A stretch of 64,000 nucleotides of DNA from Rosistilla carotiformis (GCF_007753095.1 NZ_CP036348.1:248001-312000); one strand, 5' to 3'; positions 26,688 through 35,961 are shown, counted from the first letter of the stretch. A program made the numbers and translations. The notes: generated by a model from the letters alone, not told the origin.

Positions 26688-27834
26688 AGCGTAGGCCCTC
26701 CGATGGCAGCAGACGCGAAGCGCGCCAGGCTGGATAGGCGGCACCGATTAGGCCGACAAAAAATGCGATCGTCATTCCCGCGGCAAGGACCCAGGGGGCG
26801 ATGTGTCCGCTGAGGAAGCCGTTGACTTGCGGCATTTTGGTGATGTAGTGGCTGCCGACGATGGCGACACCCGCCCCGAGTGCGGCGCCGAAGATGCTGA
26901 GCACAATCGATTCGCCGACGATCATCGCGATCACGCGACCGCGTCGCCAGCCCATCGCGCGAAGCACGCTGATCTCGCGGATCCGCTCCATCACGCTCAT
27001 GATCATCGTGTTCAGCATCCCGATCGTGCCGACGCCGACCGCGATCAGCGACGTGACCCAGGCCATGGCTCGGGTCAGTTTCAGTTGGAAGTTGTCGCGG
27101 ACGTAATCGTCGGTCGATGAGGCGTCCAGGTTCAGACTGTTGCCATCGGCATCGTTTAGGTTGTCGATCCGTTCGCAGACCGCTTCGATCGCATCGGCAT
27201 CCGCTTTGATCTCCGGATCGACTTGAACTGAAAAGCCGGTCACGCTCCCTTCTCGCAACATCAGGTCTTGCAGACGCCGCAGCAGCATGATCGCGGCACC
27301 GCGTTTGAGCAGCGTCTTGGAGTCGTAGATGCCGACGACGTTAAACGTCTCGTCTTGGATCTCGATCGGTTGATTGACTTTGGCGTGCATCTTTTCGGCT
27401 AACGCTTCGCCCAGCATGACCGCATCGACATCGTCGGGCTCCAGCGACCGGCCCTCGATGATCTCGATATCGTTGAAAGCGAAGGTGCCATGTTTCCAGC
27501 CTTGCAGCAGGACGGGGACCTGGTTGTCGTCGATCTCCATCGCGATCTGTTCCAGCAGACCTTGGGAGACGGCAGCGACGCCGGGGACTTTGCGGATGTC
27601 GTCGGCGACCGCTTCGTTCATGTCGCCAGCGATCTGCAGCAGCGATCCTTTGGGAGAGATCACGATGTCGGAGCCTTCGTTTTTGAAGGACTGCAGAACG
27701 GCGGATTGAAAGTCGTCCGAAACGCCCAGCAGCGCGATCGTGGTCGCGACGGCGACGGCGATCCCGCACATCGTCAACAGCGATCGAGCTTTGCGACGCA
27801 GCAGGTTCTTCAGAATGAAAGTTGCAAAATTCAC
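26680..27834 (-). CDS. ABC transporter permease, MacB/FtsX family
   Basis: The 384-residue product uses a GTG start at 27834. It has a TM helix at residues about 15-40 (SLLTMCGIAVAVATTIALLG), a periplasmic MacB-type core to about 255 and three C-terminal helices (AWVTSLIAVGVGTIGMLNTM, SIVLSIFGAALGAGVAIVG, VLAAGMTIAFFVGLIGAAY) with the FtsX-like RREISVLRAMGWRRG-type coupling loop. It forms the membrane part of the exporter with the downstream ATPase. No membrane fusion protein gene is adjacent, so the pump may act alone or with an unlinked partner. Confidence 0.92.
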   Translation of the reverse strand: MNFATFILKNLLRRKARSLLTMCGIAVAVATTIALLGVSDDFQSAVLQSFKNEGSDIVISPKGSLLQIAGDMNEAVADDIRKVPGVAAVSQGLLEQIAMEIDDNQVPVLLQGWKHGTFAFNDIEIIEGRSLEPDDVDAVMLGEALAEKMHAKVNQPIEIQDETFNVVGIYDSKTLLKRGAAIMLLRRLQDLMLREGSVTGFSVQVDPEIKADADAIEAVCERIDNLNDADGNSLNLDASSTDDYVRDNFQLKLTRAMAWVTSLIAVGVGTIGMLNTMIMSVMERIREISVLRAMGWRRGRVIAMIVGESIVLSIFGAALGAGVAIVGSHYITKMPQVNGFLSGHIAPWVLAAGMTIAFFVGLIGAAYPAWRASRLLPSEGLRYE

Positions 27835-27873
27835 GGTGTGGTCACAGTTTTGATGGTGAGTTGTGCTTCATTG

Positions 27874-27934
27874 GTCGCCGTTCGCTCCGCGAAAGTGCGG
27901 ATGCGAAACGTCTTTTCGAGGAGCGAAAGGCGAC
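27874..27934. repeat. 61-bp imperfect palindrome
   Basis: Arms GTCGCC-g-TTCGCTC and GAGCGAA-a-GGCGAC (one mismatch) flank a loop of about 33 bases. It lies in the gap upstream of the permease gene and downstream of the hydrolase gene. A REP-like intergenic element is likely. Confidence 0.65.
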
Positions 27935-27973
27935 CGTGGGGAAGCGAATTGCGTGTTGTTTGCGGTGGTAGTG

Positions 27974-28813
27974 TTATCGGCGGGCGAGTTCGGCCAGGAA
28001 CGATTTCGTTTCGGCGACGATCGCCTTGGGGTTTTCGAGCGGTGCCAAGTGGTTGGCCTCGGGGATCACGGCTTGTCGGCAATCGGCAAGCCGTTCGTTT
28101 AAAAACTTGCTGGTCGCTTCGAAGGGAGAGTGTTCATCGTACAGTGCCAGGACGGGAACGCTAGTTGCCGCGATTCGATCGGCGTCGAGCCCCGCGGTGG
28201 CGAAGGTGTCGGTTCCGGCGGAGGTCCCCGACAGGCGAACGAGGCTCGAGAGCCAACGCTCACCGATCGGCCCAAGCTGTTCGCGCAGATGCTTTCGCTG
28301 ACGGTCGTCCCAGCTGCCGACGATCGAGAACAGGTGAGGGAAATCGACGACCGGGCCGATGTCGGTGTCGACCTGCAGCAGCGTCTCGCGGAGGCTGGTC
28401 CAAACGCTCGCCTGTCCCATGTTCGGTTCCAGCGATTGCAGGCCGGGGAAATAGGCGTCCGAGAGGATGATCGCGCGGACGCGGTCGGGGTGCAGCGACG
28501 CGAGGTGAGTCGCTACGACGCCGCCAAAGCTGTGTCCCAGCAGAGCTGCCGATTCGATCTGCACATGATCCATCCAACGCAGCAGATCCGCGGCGATCAC
28601 GTCGCTGGTGTAGTCGGCTGGCGTGACGTTGGTCGCACCGTGGCCGCGCATGTCGACCGCGCTGACTCGGTATTCATCGGCCAGGCCTTCCATCACGCCG
28701 CCAAACATCCAGATCGACAGGTTGCTGGTGAAGCCATGCAGCAGCACGATGTCGGCCCCTTCGCCCGATTGTTGGTAGTGGACTTTCAGTGGTGGTAGGT
28801 CGGCAAAAGGCAT
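27974..28813 (-). CDS. Alpha/beta-fold hydrolase
   Basis: The 279-residue product has the alpha/beta hydrolase landmarks: oxyanion region VLLHGFTSNLSIW, the nucleophile elbow LLGHSFGGVVA (Ser in GHSFG), an acid near VPVLALYDEHSPF and the catalytic His in EANHLAPLENP. The substrate is unknown; no lid domain is recognisable. The gene upstream on the same strand encodes an acyl carrier protein, which hints at a thioesterase or acyl transfer role, but that is an inference. Confidence 0.85.
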   Translation of the reverse strand: MPFADLPPLKVHYQQSGEGADIVLLHGFTSNLSIWMFGGVMEGLADEYRVSAVDMRGHGATNVTPADYTSDVIAADLLRWMDHVQIESAALLGHSFGGVVATHLASLHPDRVRAIILSDAYFPGLQSLEPNMGQASVWTSLRETLLQVDTDIGPVVDFPHLFSIVGSWDDRQRKHLREQLGPIGERWLSSLVRLSGTSAGTDTFATAGLDADRIAATSVPVLALYDEHSPFEATSKFLNERLADCRQAVIPEANHLAPLENPKAIVAETKSFLAELARR

Positions 28814-28884
28814 TTTGGAAGATGCTGGCGCGTCGGAAGGAGTGGGTTGGGAAAGGGGAGGGGAGGGCGGTCGTCGTCGGCTTC

Positions 28885-29160
28885 TTAAAGGCTGCGGTGC
28901 AGGAAGTCGACGAGTTCACCCACCTGGAGATCCTTGACTTGTTTGGCCGCCAGTTCCGAGAGGAACGGGTTGAAGTCGAGTTTCGTTTGGAAGTGCTCTT
29001 CGAGCGTCTCGCCCAACACGACCGCATCGATCGAGGCAAAGCCGAGGTCTTGGAAAAACATCGTCTGTTCGTCGATCGGGGCATCGTAGGTTTGCCCCTG
29101 GAAATCGGAGAGGATCTCTTGCAGTTCGGACAAAATTTCTGGACGTGTTTTGGAGGTCAT
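28885..29160 (-). CDS. Acyl carrier protein-like protein
   Basis: ATG 29160 gives 91 residues, the usual size of a stand-alone carrier protein. It has four helices with the phosphopantetheine site LGFASIDAVVLGETLEEHF; the Ser takes the place of the one in the canonical DSL motif. FNPFLSELAAKQVKDLQVGE and LVDFLHRSL close the fold. It is not in a fatty-acid synthase cluster: the neighbours are a hydrolase (downstream) and mnmA (upstream). It probably carries an acyl group for a specialised pathway. Confidence 0.85.
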   Translation of the reverse strand: MTSKTRPEILSELQEILSDFQGQTYDAPIDEQTMFFQDLGFASIDAVVLGETLEEHFQTKLDFNPFLSELAAKQVKDLQVGELVDFLHRSL

Positions 29161-29234
29161 GGTGGTTGGCGTGAAGGGCGGTTTGTTTGTCTTGATGTGT
29201 GGATGATTGGCGAGCAGTGCGGCTGGCCAGCTGG

Positions 29235-30374
29235 CTATTGTGCGGAGGTCGATGTCGAGGAATGGATCCATCCGCCGCCGAGCACTCGATCGCCGTCGTA
29301 GATCACGGCAGCTTGGCCTGGAGCCACGCCATCGACAGGTTCGTCGAACAGGACGTCGAAACGGTTGGTCCCCTGCGGTGTAACTTGTGCGGCTTGCGGC
29401 GGGCTGTTGTACCGGATCTGCACGCTGCACGAAAACGTTTCGGCGGGGGGATCGATCAACCAGTTGGCTTCATGAGCGATCAAGCCGTCGCGAGCCAAGT
29501 CGGCCTTCTGCCCGATCACCACGCGGTGCGTGTCGGGTTCGATACGGACGACGAAGTAGGGTTCCCCCATCGCGACGCCGAGGCCTTTGCGTTGGCCGAT
29601 CGTAAAGGCTTCGATGCCGGGATGCTCGCCGACGACATCGCCAGCGGTGGTCACGATCTGCCCGGCGGTGTCGCCGCCGCCGCTGCGGTCGCGCACAAAT
29701 TGGCCGTGGTGTCCGCTGGTGACAAAACAGATCTCCTGGCTGTCCGGTTTTCCGGCGACTCGCAAACCGATCGCTTCGGCTTGTTGGCGGATCCAAGGTT
29801 TGTCGTAACCGCCGACGGGCAACAGCATCCGCGACAGCAGGTGCTGGCCGATTCCAAACAGCACGTACGATTGGTCCTTGCGATCGTCGACGCCACGCCG
29901 CAGCGCGAAGCTGCCGTCGGCTTCTTCGGACAATTGAGCGTAGTGGCCGGTGGCGACGTATTGGGCATCGATGCTGTCGGCGTATTCGAACAGCCGGCCG
30001 AACTTGATCCAGTTGTTGCACTGCACGCAGGGATTGGGCGTTCGTCCCTGGGAATACTCATCGACAAAATAATCGATGATCCGGCGGAAGTCCTGCTTCA
30101 GGTTGAGGGCATAAAAAGGAATCCCCAGCCGATCGGAGACCCGCCTCGCGTCGGCGGCATCGCTAGCGCTGCAACAACCCTGTTTGTGGTCGGCGCGGCC
30201 TTGGACGATCGGCAGCACGGGCGATTCCGAACCGTCGGGAGCGCGGCAGACCTCGGCCGATTCCTCGCCGTGTCGCATGAAGACACCGACAACCTCGTGC
30301 CCTTGTTGCAACAACAGGTGGGCTGCGACGCTGCTGTCAACGCCTCCGCTCATCGCTAAAACAACCCGTGCCAA
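29235..30374 (-). CDS. mnmA: tRNA 2-thiouridine(34) synthase
   Basis: The frame is open to 30530, but the N-terminal extension has no family match. TTG 30374 (379 residues, starting MARVVLAMSGGVDSS) is preferred; ATG 30353 lies inside the PP-loop. Key sites are the PP-loop SGGVDSSVAA, the catalytic Cys in NPCVQCNNWIKFG and the second Cys in DSQEICFVTSGHHG. It transfers sulfur to U34 of tRNAs for Lys, Glu and Gln. It is divergent from prfB, with about 180 bases between the starts. Confidence 0.95.
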   Translation of the reverse strand: MARVVLAMSGGVDSSVAAHLLLQQGHEVVGVFMRHGEESAEVCRAPDGSESPVLPIVQGRADHKQGCCSASDAADARRVSDRLGIPFYALNLKQDFRRIIDYFVDEYSQGRTPNPCVQCNNWIKFGRLFEYADSIDAQYVATGHYAQLSEEADGSFALRRGVDDRKDQSYVLFGIGQHLLSRMLLPVGGYDKPWIRQQAEAIGLRVAGKPDSQEICFVTSGHHGQFVRDRSGGGDTAGQIVTTAGDVVGEHPGIEAFTIGQRKGLGVAMGEPYFVVRIEPDTHRVVIGQKADLARDGLIAHEANWLIDPPAETFSCSVQIRYNSPPQAAQVTPQGTNRFDVLFDEPVDGVAPGQAAVIYDGDRVLGGGWIHSSTSTSAQ

Positions 30375-30551
30375 AACATCACCCTGATCAATCGTTGTGT
30401 GGAATCGCTCGCCGCGACAGAGCCACCCTGGACGGGCCCACTGTGCTTCCCGGCGGGGCGGCATATAATTCGTCAACGCCGCAGATTCATCATCGGCCGC
30501 GACAAAACACGTGTCGCTGAATACCCTCATGGTTAACGATTGGAGAGAGTT

Positions 30552-31659
30552 ATGGAAGGTGATCTAAAACAAAGAGCCGAAGAGATTCGGCAACGCTTGG
30601 TCCAACTTCGAGACTCTCTTTGACTACGCTGGCAAATGTGAACAGATCGAAGAGATCGAAAATCGGATGTCGGGGCCTGGATTCTGGAACAATTCCGAGG
30701 CGGCGCAGGCGGTTGTTCTGGAACTGAAGTCGCTCAAAAACATCGTGGTTCCGATCAACAGTTCGACCAAGGCGGCCGCTGGGTTGGATGAACTGTTGGA
30801 AATGATGGCCGAGGAACCTGAATTGGCAGCCGATGTTGCGGCGGAGGTCGAGCGATTGGAAGGGGTGTTGGACGATCTGGAGCTGCGGGCGCTGCTCAAC
30901 GGCCCCAACGATTCGGCTAGCTGCATCCTTTCGATCAACGCCCGCGACGGGGGGACCGACGCCAACGATTGGGCGGAAATGATGCTGCGGATGTACACCG
31001 CTTGGGCGGCGAAGAACGACTACTCCATTGAGTTGTTGGATCGCCAGGACAACGAGCAGGCGGGGATCAACCATGCGGCGATCGCGATACGTGGGCCGTT
31101 AGCGTATGGCTATTTGAAGGGTGAGGAGGGGATGCATCGTTTGGTGCGGATCAGTCCCTTCAACAGCGAAGGCAAACGCCAGACCAGCTTTGCCGCCGTT
31201 TCCGTCGCTCCGGATATCGAGAGCGCTGAAGAGATCGAGATCGAAGAGAAGGATGTCGACGAGGATACCTACCGGGCCAGCGGGGCAGGGGGGCAGCACG
31301 TCAATAAGACCGACAGCGCCGTGCGGTTGACGCACCGACCTACCGGGACGGTGGTGCAGTGCCAGAACCAACGCAGCCAGCATCAGAATCGCGCTACGGC
31401 GTGGAAGATGTTGCGGGCCAAGTTGGCGAGGATCGAAGAAGAGAAACGCGAGCAAGAGGAGGCGTCGAAATACGCGTCCAAGGCGCGAACCGGTTTTGGA
31501 TCGCAGATCCGAAACTACTTCTTGCATCCGGACCAACGGGTCAAAGATGCGCGGACCGGACATCTGGAGGGAAACTTCCACTCGGTGCTTGATGGCAGCG
31601 ACCTGCAGCCGTTCCTCGATGCATTCTTGCAGCTTCGTGCCGCGGAGAATTCAAAATAG
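30552..31659 (+). CDS. prfB: Peptide chain release factor 2, with programmed +1 frameshift
   Basis: Translation starts at ATG 30552 (GGAGAG upstream) and reads 23 codons to CTT TGA at 30618-30623. Shifting +1 at CTTTGAC resumes at GAC 30622 and gives about 368 residues, the normal RF2 length (E. coli: 365). The SPF anticodon tripeptide (RISPFNSEGKRQ) and the GGQ motif (ASGAGGQHVNKTDS) are both present. RF2 reads UAA and UGA stops, and the frameshift is its known autoregulatory device. The internal ATG at 30667 would lose the N-terminal domain. The last 75 bases are copied downstream. Confidence 0.96.
30618..30624 (+). promoter_or_regulatory. prfB: RF2 programmed +1 frameshift site
   Basis: CTTTGAC is the classic slippery site: the P-site tRNA-Leu slips by one base when UGA is slow to be read. 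The AGGGGG-type internal Shine-Dalgarno that stimulates slippage in E. coli is not present in the preceding 15 bases (CGAGACTCT), so the stimulator here may be different or weaker. Confidence 0.9.
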
Positions 31660-31717
31660 CCACCGGTGAACGGTATGCGTTCGACCCGTGGCTTTCTGAT
31701 TTGTTGTCGATCACTTT

Positions 31718-31750
31718 CGCAACCGCAGCGTGTTGGACGCTGCGGTTGCG
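31718..31750. terminator. Perfect 13-bp hairpin after prfB, copy 1
   Basis: CGCAACCGCAGCG and CGCTGCGGTTGCG pair perfectly around TGTTGGA. It lies 59 bases after the prfB stop and between prfB and the convergent tolC-type gene. There is no T-run, so it may be an intrinsic terminator of a non-canonical kind or a 3'-end stabiliser. Confidence 0.6.
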
Positions 31751-31885
31751 GTGTGCTTGATGGCAGCGACCTGCAGCCGTTCCTCGATGCATTCTTGCAG
31801 CTTCGTGCCGCGGAGAATTCAAAATAGCCACCGGTGAACGGTATGCGTTCGACCCGTGGCTTTCTGATTTGTTGTCGATCACTTT

Positions 31886-31918
31886 CGCAACCGCAGCGTG
31901 TTGGACGCTGCGGTTGCG
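31886..31918. terminator. Perfect 13-bp hairpin, copy 2
   Basis: Second copy of the hairpin, carried by the 168-bp duplication. It lies 29 bases beyond the stop of the convergent TolC-like gene and could serve that gene on the minus strand. Confidence 0.6.
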
Positions 31919-31946
31919 GTGTGCTTGACGGCAACCGGTGGGCCCT

Positions 31947-34082
31947 TTAATAGCTGACCTGTTGGATCGCATTGCTGGATCCAGGCATGGGCAGCCGTGT
32001 GGGGGCGTTCATCGCTTGAGGCATTGTGGCCGGGATCGGTGCGATCGCGGCTTGAGCATTCGTCGGCGAGCCAAGGCTTGGCATCTCGTCGGGAGTGCTG
32101 ATCACAGGCGTCGGGCTTTCGGGAGCCATCATCGGGGCAGTTTCCATGACGGGCATCGACGACACGCCGGGGGCACTTGGGTCGAACGGTCCACGCGATA
32201 CGGGGCATGGTGCTTCGACGGCCTCGGGAGTTAGGCAAGGTCGGAAGAAGCGTCCCTGTTCGCATGCTTCACGATAGGCGGGCGAGTGCCAGCCACCTTC
32301 GGACAGGTGAACGTGATTGTAGGCAAGCAGGGTTCCCTTCTGGCGGTGCAGGTCACGCATCGCCAAGTTGTAAGCGACCAGTGTGGCGTAATAATCGCTT
32401 TCGCTGCTGACGACTTGACGTTGAGCCTGCAACAGGAAGTTGATGTTGTCGGCACCGCGGCGGTAGCGTTCACGCAGCACTTCCAATTGGCGGCGATCGG
32501 CGATCCAGCGGTTGTAGTTGGTCTTCAGCAATTGGTACTGACGTTGCACCTCACGCGATGCATCGGCCAAGTCGTGGCTGACGCGAAGCTCGGTCTCGTT
32601 CATCAACGCACGCTCTCGCGACAGGTTCAATTGAGCGTGCGAGATGGCCACCGAGGCCTTGCGGAGACCGACGGGGAACGCCAATTCGACGCCCGCCTGC
32701 CATTCCTGGTAGTCGCCGCCGGCGATCTCGCCGTACATGCTATCCAGGTAGGAATCGTCGTCGCCGATCAGGTGATTGCCCAGGCCACGCCAGCGGTACT
32801 GGCCCAGGAAGTCGAGTCGCGGTTGCTTGTTCAGTTTCGCAGCGGTCAATTCAAGTTCACGCTTCTTGATAGCCCATTTCTGGCGACGAATTTCGACGCG
32901 CCGTTCGAGGCCTTGGTTCAGGACGCTGTTCCAATCGAAGACCACGCGAGCGTCGTGCGGGTCGGTCGCTGGTTTGATCAGCCGCCCGTCGGCCGCGGGA
33001 AGGCCGAGCATGTAACGAAGTTTTTGTTCGAGCTTGTAGAGACCCACCTCGCCTGCCAATCCATTTTCGACCTGAACTTGGAATTGGTAGTATTGCGATC
33101 GAGCCTGAGCTTCTTCGTCGCTACGACCGGCACCGACGTTTAGACGAAGCTCTTGATACTGGAACGTTTGCAGTGCCGCTTCGCGGCCACGCAGTTGGGC
33201 TTCGAGGTTGCGGTAGGCGAAGTAGAGATTCCAGTACGCTTCTTCAACGTCGTTGGCCAGTTGGATCACCGAAGCTTCGAAGTCGGTCAGGCTGATGTCA
33301 TTGTTGACGCGAGCGATCAGCACACCGTTGTATACGCCGATCTGGCTGTTGGGGCCCGCGATCCGGTTGAATTCCGTGCCTCGGCCCTGCATCAAAGGTT
33401 GTCGGTATTCACCCTCGAAGAAGCCAGCGAAGTCGCTGGAGAAAAAACGGCCAGGCGAGTTCGGTCGGTCGTACGCCACGTTATGTCGCGCGGCAAAGCT
33501 GGCACCGGTCGCTGTGGTCTTGCTGATCTCCGTGGCATAGTTGGCATATGTTTGCTGGAACGCCAAAGGACGGAAGAAGGCGACCGCACCATTGGGGTCG
33601 ACGTTCTGCGGTTGATCGTTCTTCTGCCAGAACAACTCGCCGGCAAACTGCGCGTCGAACTCCGAGAGTGCCGCTTCGACGCCTCCCAGCGGATTCGCTT
33701 CGGCCAACGCCGGGTCGTAGATCGTCGGAGTGGTTTGAGGCGAGGTGACGACGCTGGCGCCCAAGCTTCGTAGAACGGGACCCTGACCGATCGCCATCTG
33801 GATCGCTTGTTCCAGCGTGAGGTCCCAGCTGGGCATCTGCGATGGATCTTCCAAGGCCAGTGGGGCAGCCGTTGAGTTGGCTGCCGCGCTGGCTTCATTT
33901 GCCATCGTTTGCACATCCGGATACTCAATTCGGGTGGCCACGGAATCGTAGTACGATTTGGTCGTGTCGTGCGGACCTGGCGGAAGTTTCCAGTTGGCGA
34001 TGCACCCGGGCAGCGCACAGCCGCTTGCCGCCATGATCGCCGCCGCGAGAAGTTTCTGCGTGCGTGTTTTGAGTCGAGCCAT
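31947..34082 (-). CDS. TolC family outer membrane efflux protein
   Basis: The 711-residue product has a lipoprotein-like signal (ASGCALPGC) and two long helical repeats of the TolC type: WDLTLEQAIQMAIGQGPVLR starts the first region, and the second holds ELRVSHDLADASREVQRQYQ and RYRRGADNINFLLQAQRQVV, the usual OEP end. A proline-rich tail of about 100 residues follows and is unlike E. coli TolC. It would form the outer-membrane duct of a tripartite exporter. No adjacent fusion protein or pump is present; the closest candidate is the MacB-like pair at 26-28 kb. The anti-sigma-like gene lies upstream on the same strand. Confidence 0.85.
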   Translation of the reverse strand: MARLKTRTQKLLAAAIMAASGCALPGCIANWKLPPGPHDTTKSYYDSVATRIEYPDVQTMANEASAAANSTAAPLALEDPSQMPSWDLTLEQAIQMAIGQGPVLRSLGASVVTSPQTTPTIYDPALAEANPLGGVEAALSEFDAQFAGELFWQKNDQPQNVDPNGAVAFFRPLAFQQTYANYATEISKTTATGASFAARHNVAYDRPNSPGRFFSSDFAGFFEGEYRQPLMQGRGTEFNRIAGPNSQIGVYNGVLIARVNNDISLTDFEASVIQLANDVEEAYWNLYFAYRNLEAQLRGREAALQTFQYQELRLNVGAGRSDEEAQARSQYYQFQVQVENGLAGEVGLYKLEQKLRYMLGLPAADGRLIKPATDPHDARVVFDWNSVLNQGLERRVEIRRQKWAIKKRELELTAAKLNKQPRLDFLGQYRWRGLGNHLIGDDDSYLDSMYGEIAGGDYQEWQAGVELAFPVGLRKASVAISHAQLNLSRERALMNETELRVSHDLADASREVQRQYQLLKTNYNRWIADRRQLEVLRERYRRGADNINFLLQAQRQVVSSESDYYATLVAYNLAMRDLHRQKGTLLAYNHVHLSEGGWHSPAYREACEQGRFFRPCLTPEAVEAPCPVSRGPFDPSAPGVSSMPVMETAPMMAPESPTPVISTPDEMPSLGSPTNAQAAIAPIPATMPQAMNAPTRLPMPGSSNAIQQVSY

Positions 34083-34300
34083 GAGTCGATGCTTCTCTGC
34101 TAGAGTCCTGGAAGTCCGTTATTCCACAAATACAACTGGAACAACGCAGACGTCATCAGAGCTATCGACCGAGGGACCGGAGGATCTAGAGCAATCAACA
34201 GAGAAGTTAGCACGCCATTTTGCAGTCAACTTTGGCTAACCGTTAAGCTTCGACATGATGCCTCGGCTCAGGTAATTTGTGCCGACGATATCGTCTACGA

Positions 34301-35578
34301 CTATTGGGGGCAGCGCACTAAAACCAGCATCTGGGTTTGGAAGTCGGGGCCTTCGTCGTTGGGCGTTTCCGGCGACCATTTCATCTGCTTGGCCGACTCT
34401 TCGGTCAGGGCAAAGAATGTCGATTGTGCGGCGCGGGGGAACCTATTCGCACCCGCCCCAAATGTCAGATGATGCGCCAATGCCTGGGTGTCGGCGTGTT
34501 GGATGACCGAGGGATCGACCGAAGAGAGTTCGCTGATCGTGGTCAATAGGTTTGGGTCCATGGTCATCTGAAAACCGACGCTCTTGACGACGCTTTGATG
34601 GTTGAACAAGGACAGCATGAAGCGATCCAGACGCTTCGCCGACCCCTTTAGCAGCAGCAATTGCGTGTCGCCATCAACGGTTTGCGGGGCGTCGAAATTC
34701 ACGGTGCCGATCATCTTGCTTTGCACCAGCTGGCCAACTAGATCGCGACTGATCGATTGGGGTTGAACATCTTGGATCCCCGCGGTTTCCAGAGCATATT
34801 CCAGTTCGTTGAGATCGCGGCCGCGTTCTGTTAATTCCACTTCCAGCAGAACCGCAAACTCCAGCTTGTTCGGAACGGCGGCCGCAGGACGAGTGCTTTC
34901 ACCGGGCGCCTCGGCGGGTTGAGTGATAGTGGGCGAGGCCGTGGGAGCCATCGCAATTCGTTCTTCAGGAGTCTCGTGTACCGCTGTTGGGGCGGTCGTT
35001 GCCGCAGGTGTCACGGGATCGACCGAAGGGGCGCTCGGGGTGGCTGCGTCGTCATTAGAAGCGATCGCTTCGACGATGGGGCTCGGGGCGGAATCTGTCG
35101 CGCGGCTCGGTTTCGGTGGGTTGCCGAGGGAGTCGCTGGGCGTTGCCGCGTTCGTGGGCCCGCCAGCGACGTGCGTGCCGCCGGGTTGAACCGTTGGGTT
35201 GTTTGCGTTCCATGCGACGATCAACATCAAACTGGCCGCCAGGGCAGCGATGCCGCCCAGCCAGGCACGCTGATGGCGCTTCCAAACGCCCTGCTGTTCG
35301 CGAGCCTGCGCCCGCCGAATCGGATGCGTCTGCGGAAGATTCTCGGCATCAGCCTGTGCCAACACCGCCGTCCAGACACGATCGGAAAAATCGGTGCCCA
35401 AACGCGCATCGGTTGCCAGCGACGCCCGCACGTCGGCCTGTAAGGCGCGCAATGATTCTAGTTGTTGACGCGCCGCTGCGTCGTTCTGCAGCAATTGTTC
35501 GACGTACGACTGTTCGTCTGCACTGAGACCCTGGTCCAGGTAGGCGCTGAGCAGTTCTTCGCGGGCATCGTTGTTCAT
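34301..35578 (-). CDS. Membrane-bound anti-sigma-like protein
   Basis: The 425-residue product starts with EELLSAYLDQGLSADEQSYV and EQLLQNDAAARQQLESLRAL, the helical head of anti-sigma factors; the zinc ligands of the ZAS type are absent. A single TM helix lies near residues 105-124 (WLGGIAALAASLMLIVAWN). A long Pro/Thr/Ala-rich stretch (about 130-220) leads to a C-terminal domain of unknown fold (residues about 230-425). No sigma gene is adjacent, so its partner is not known. It is followed by the TolC-like gene on the same strand. Confidence 0.65.
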   Translation of the reverse strand: MNNDAREELLSAYLDQGLSADEQSYVEQLLQNDAAARQQLESLRALQADVRASLATDARLGTDFSDRVWTAVLAQADAENLPQTHPIRRAQAREQQGVWKRHQRAWLGGIAALAASLMLIVAWNANNPTVQPGGTHVAGGPTNAATPSDSLGNPPKPSRATDSAPSPIVEAIASNDDAATPSAPSVDPVTPAATTAPTAVHETPEERIAMAPTASPTITQPAEAPGESTRPAAAVPNKLEFAVLLEVELTERGRDLNELEYALETAGIQDVQPQSISRDLVGQLVQSKMIGTVNFDAPQTVDGDTQLLLLKGSAKRLDRFMLSLFNHQSVVKSVGFQMTMDPNLLTTISELSSVDPSVIQHADTQALAHHLTFGAGANRFPRAAQSTFFALTEESAKQMKWSPETPNDEGPDFQTQMLVLVRCPQ

Positions 35579-35961
35579 GGCACTTCAGGTCCCGACATCA
35601 TTCGGGTTAAGGAAATTCAATGTTTCACCCGTTCAGGCATCGCCTGGTGGTCGGATGATAGCTTGCGTTTGCCGGTTAGGGCGTCGTTTGGGCGCAAGGA
35701 TTGACGACGCAGTGCCGATGGAGCCGGCATGACGTCCCTACTGCTGGGATGCAAGTGGGGTGGCAGAAGTTCCTTCGTAAACCGCCTAACTTGAGTGGAA
35801 TCGCCATCGGGCGACGGTTCCGTTTTCCGTAAATGCTTTGCTGTAATAGGTTTGGGTTCGTGGGCCGGCGTGGTGAGGGATCGCTTTCGTGCGGGAATCG
35901 CTGCTGTTTCGCAACCGCTGGAACGTAAAAAATGTGTAAAAATGTTGACGTTTGAGGGGGG
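35579..35961. other. Intergenic region
   Basis: About 380 bases lie between ruvX and the anti-sigma-like gene on the minus strand. The open frame here (35676-35969) has non-coding composition. The region may hold the promoter for the anti-sigma-like gene, but no clear element was picked. Confidence 0.45.

Larger units (their letters stand above)
31585..31920. repeat. Exact 168-bp tandem duplication including the prfB 3' end
   Basis: Bases 31585-31752 and 31753-31920 are identical as read, and the third junction begins with the same 8 bases (GTGCTTGA) at 31921. The unit contains the last 25 codons of prfB and the hairpin after it. Microhomology at the joints suggests a recent duplication; an assembly error is possible. 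Confidence 0.95.

Noticed and set aside
30667-31659. ATG 30667 as the prfB start
   Set aside because: It would delete the N-terminal part; the frameshift model with ATG 30552 restores normal length.
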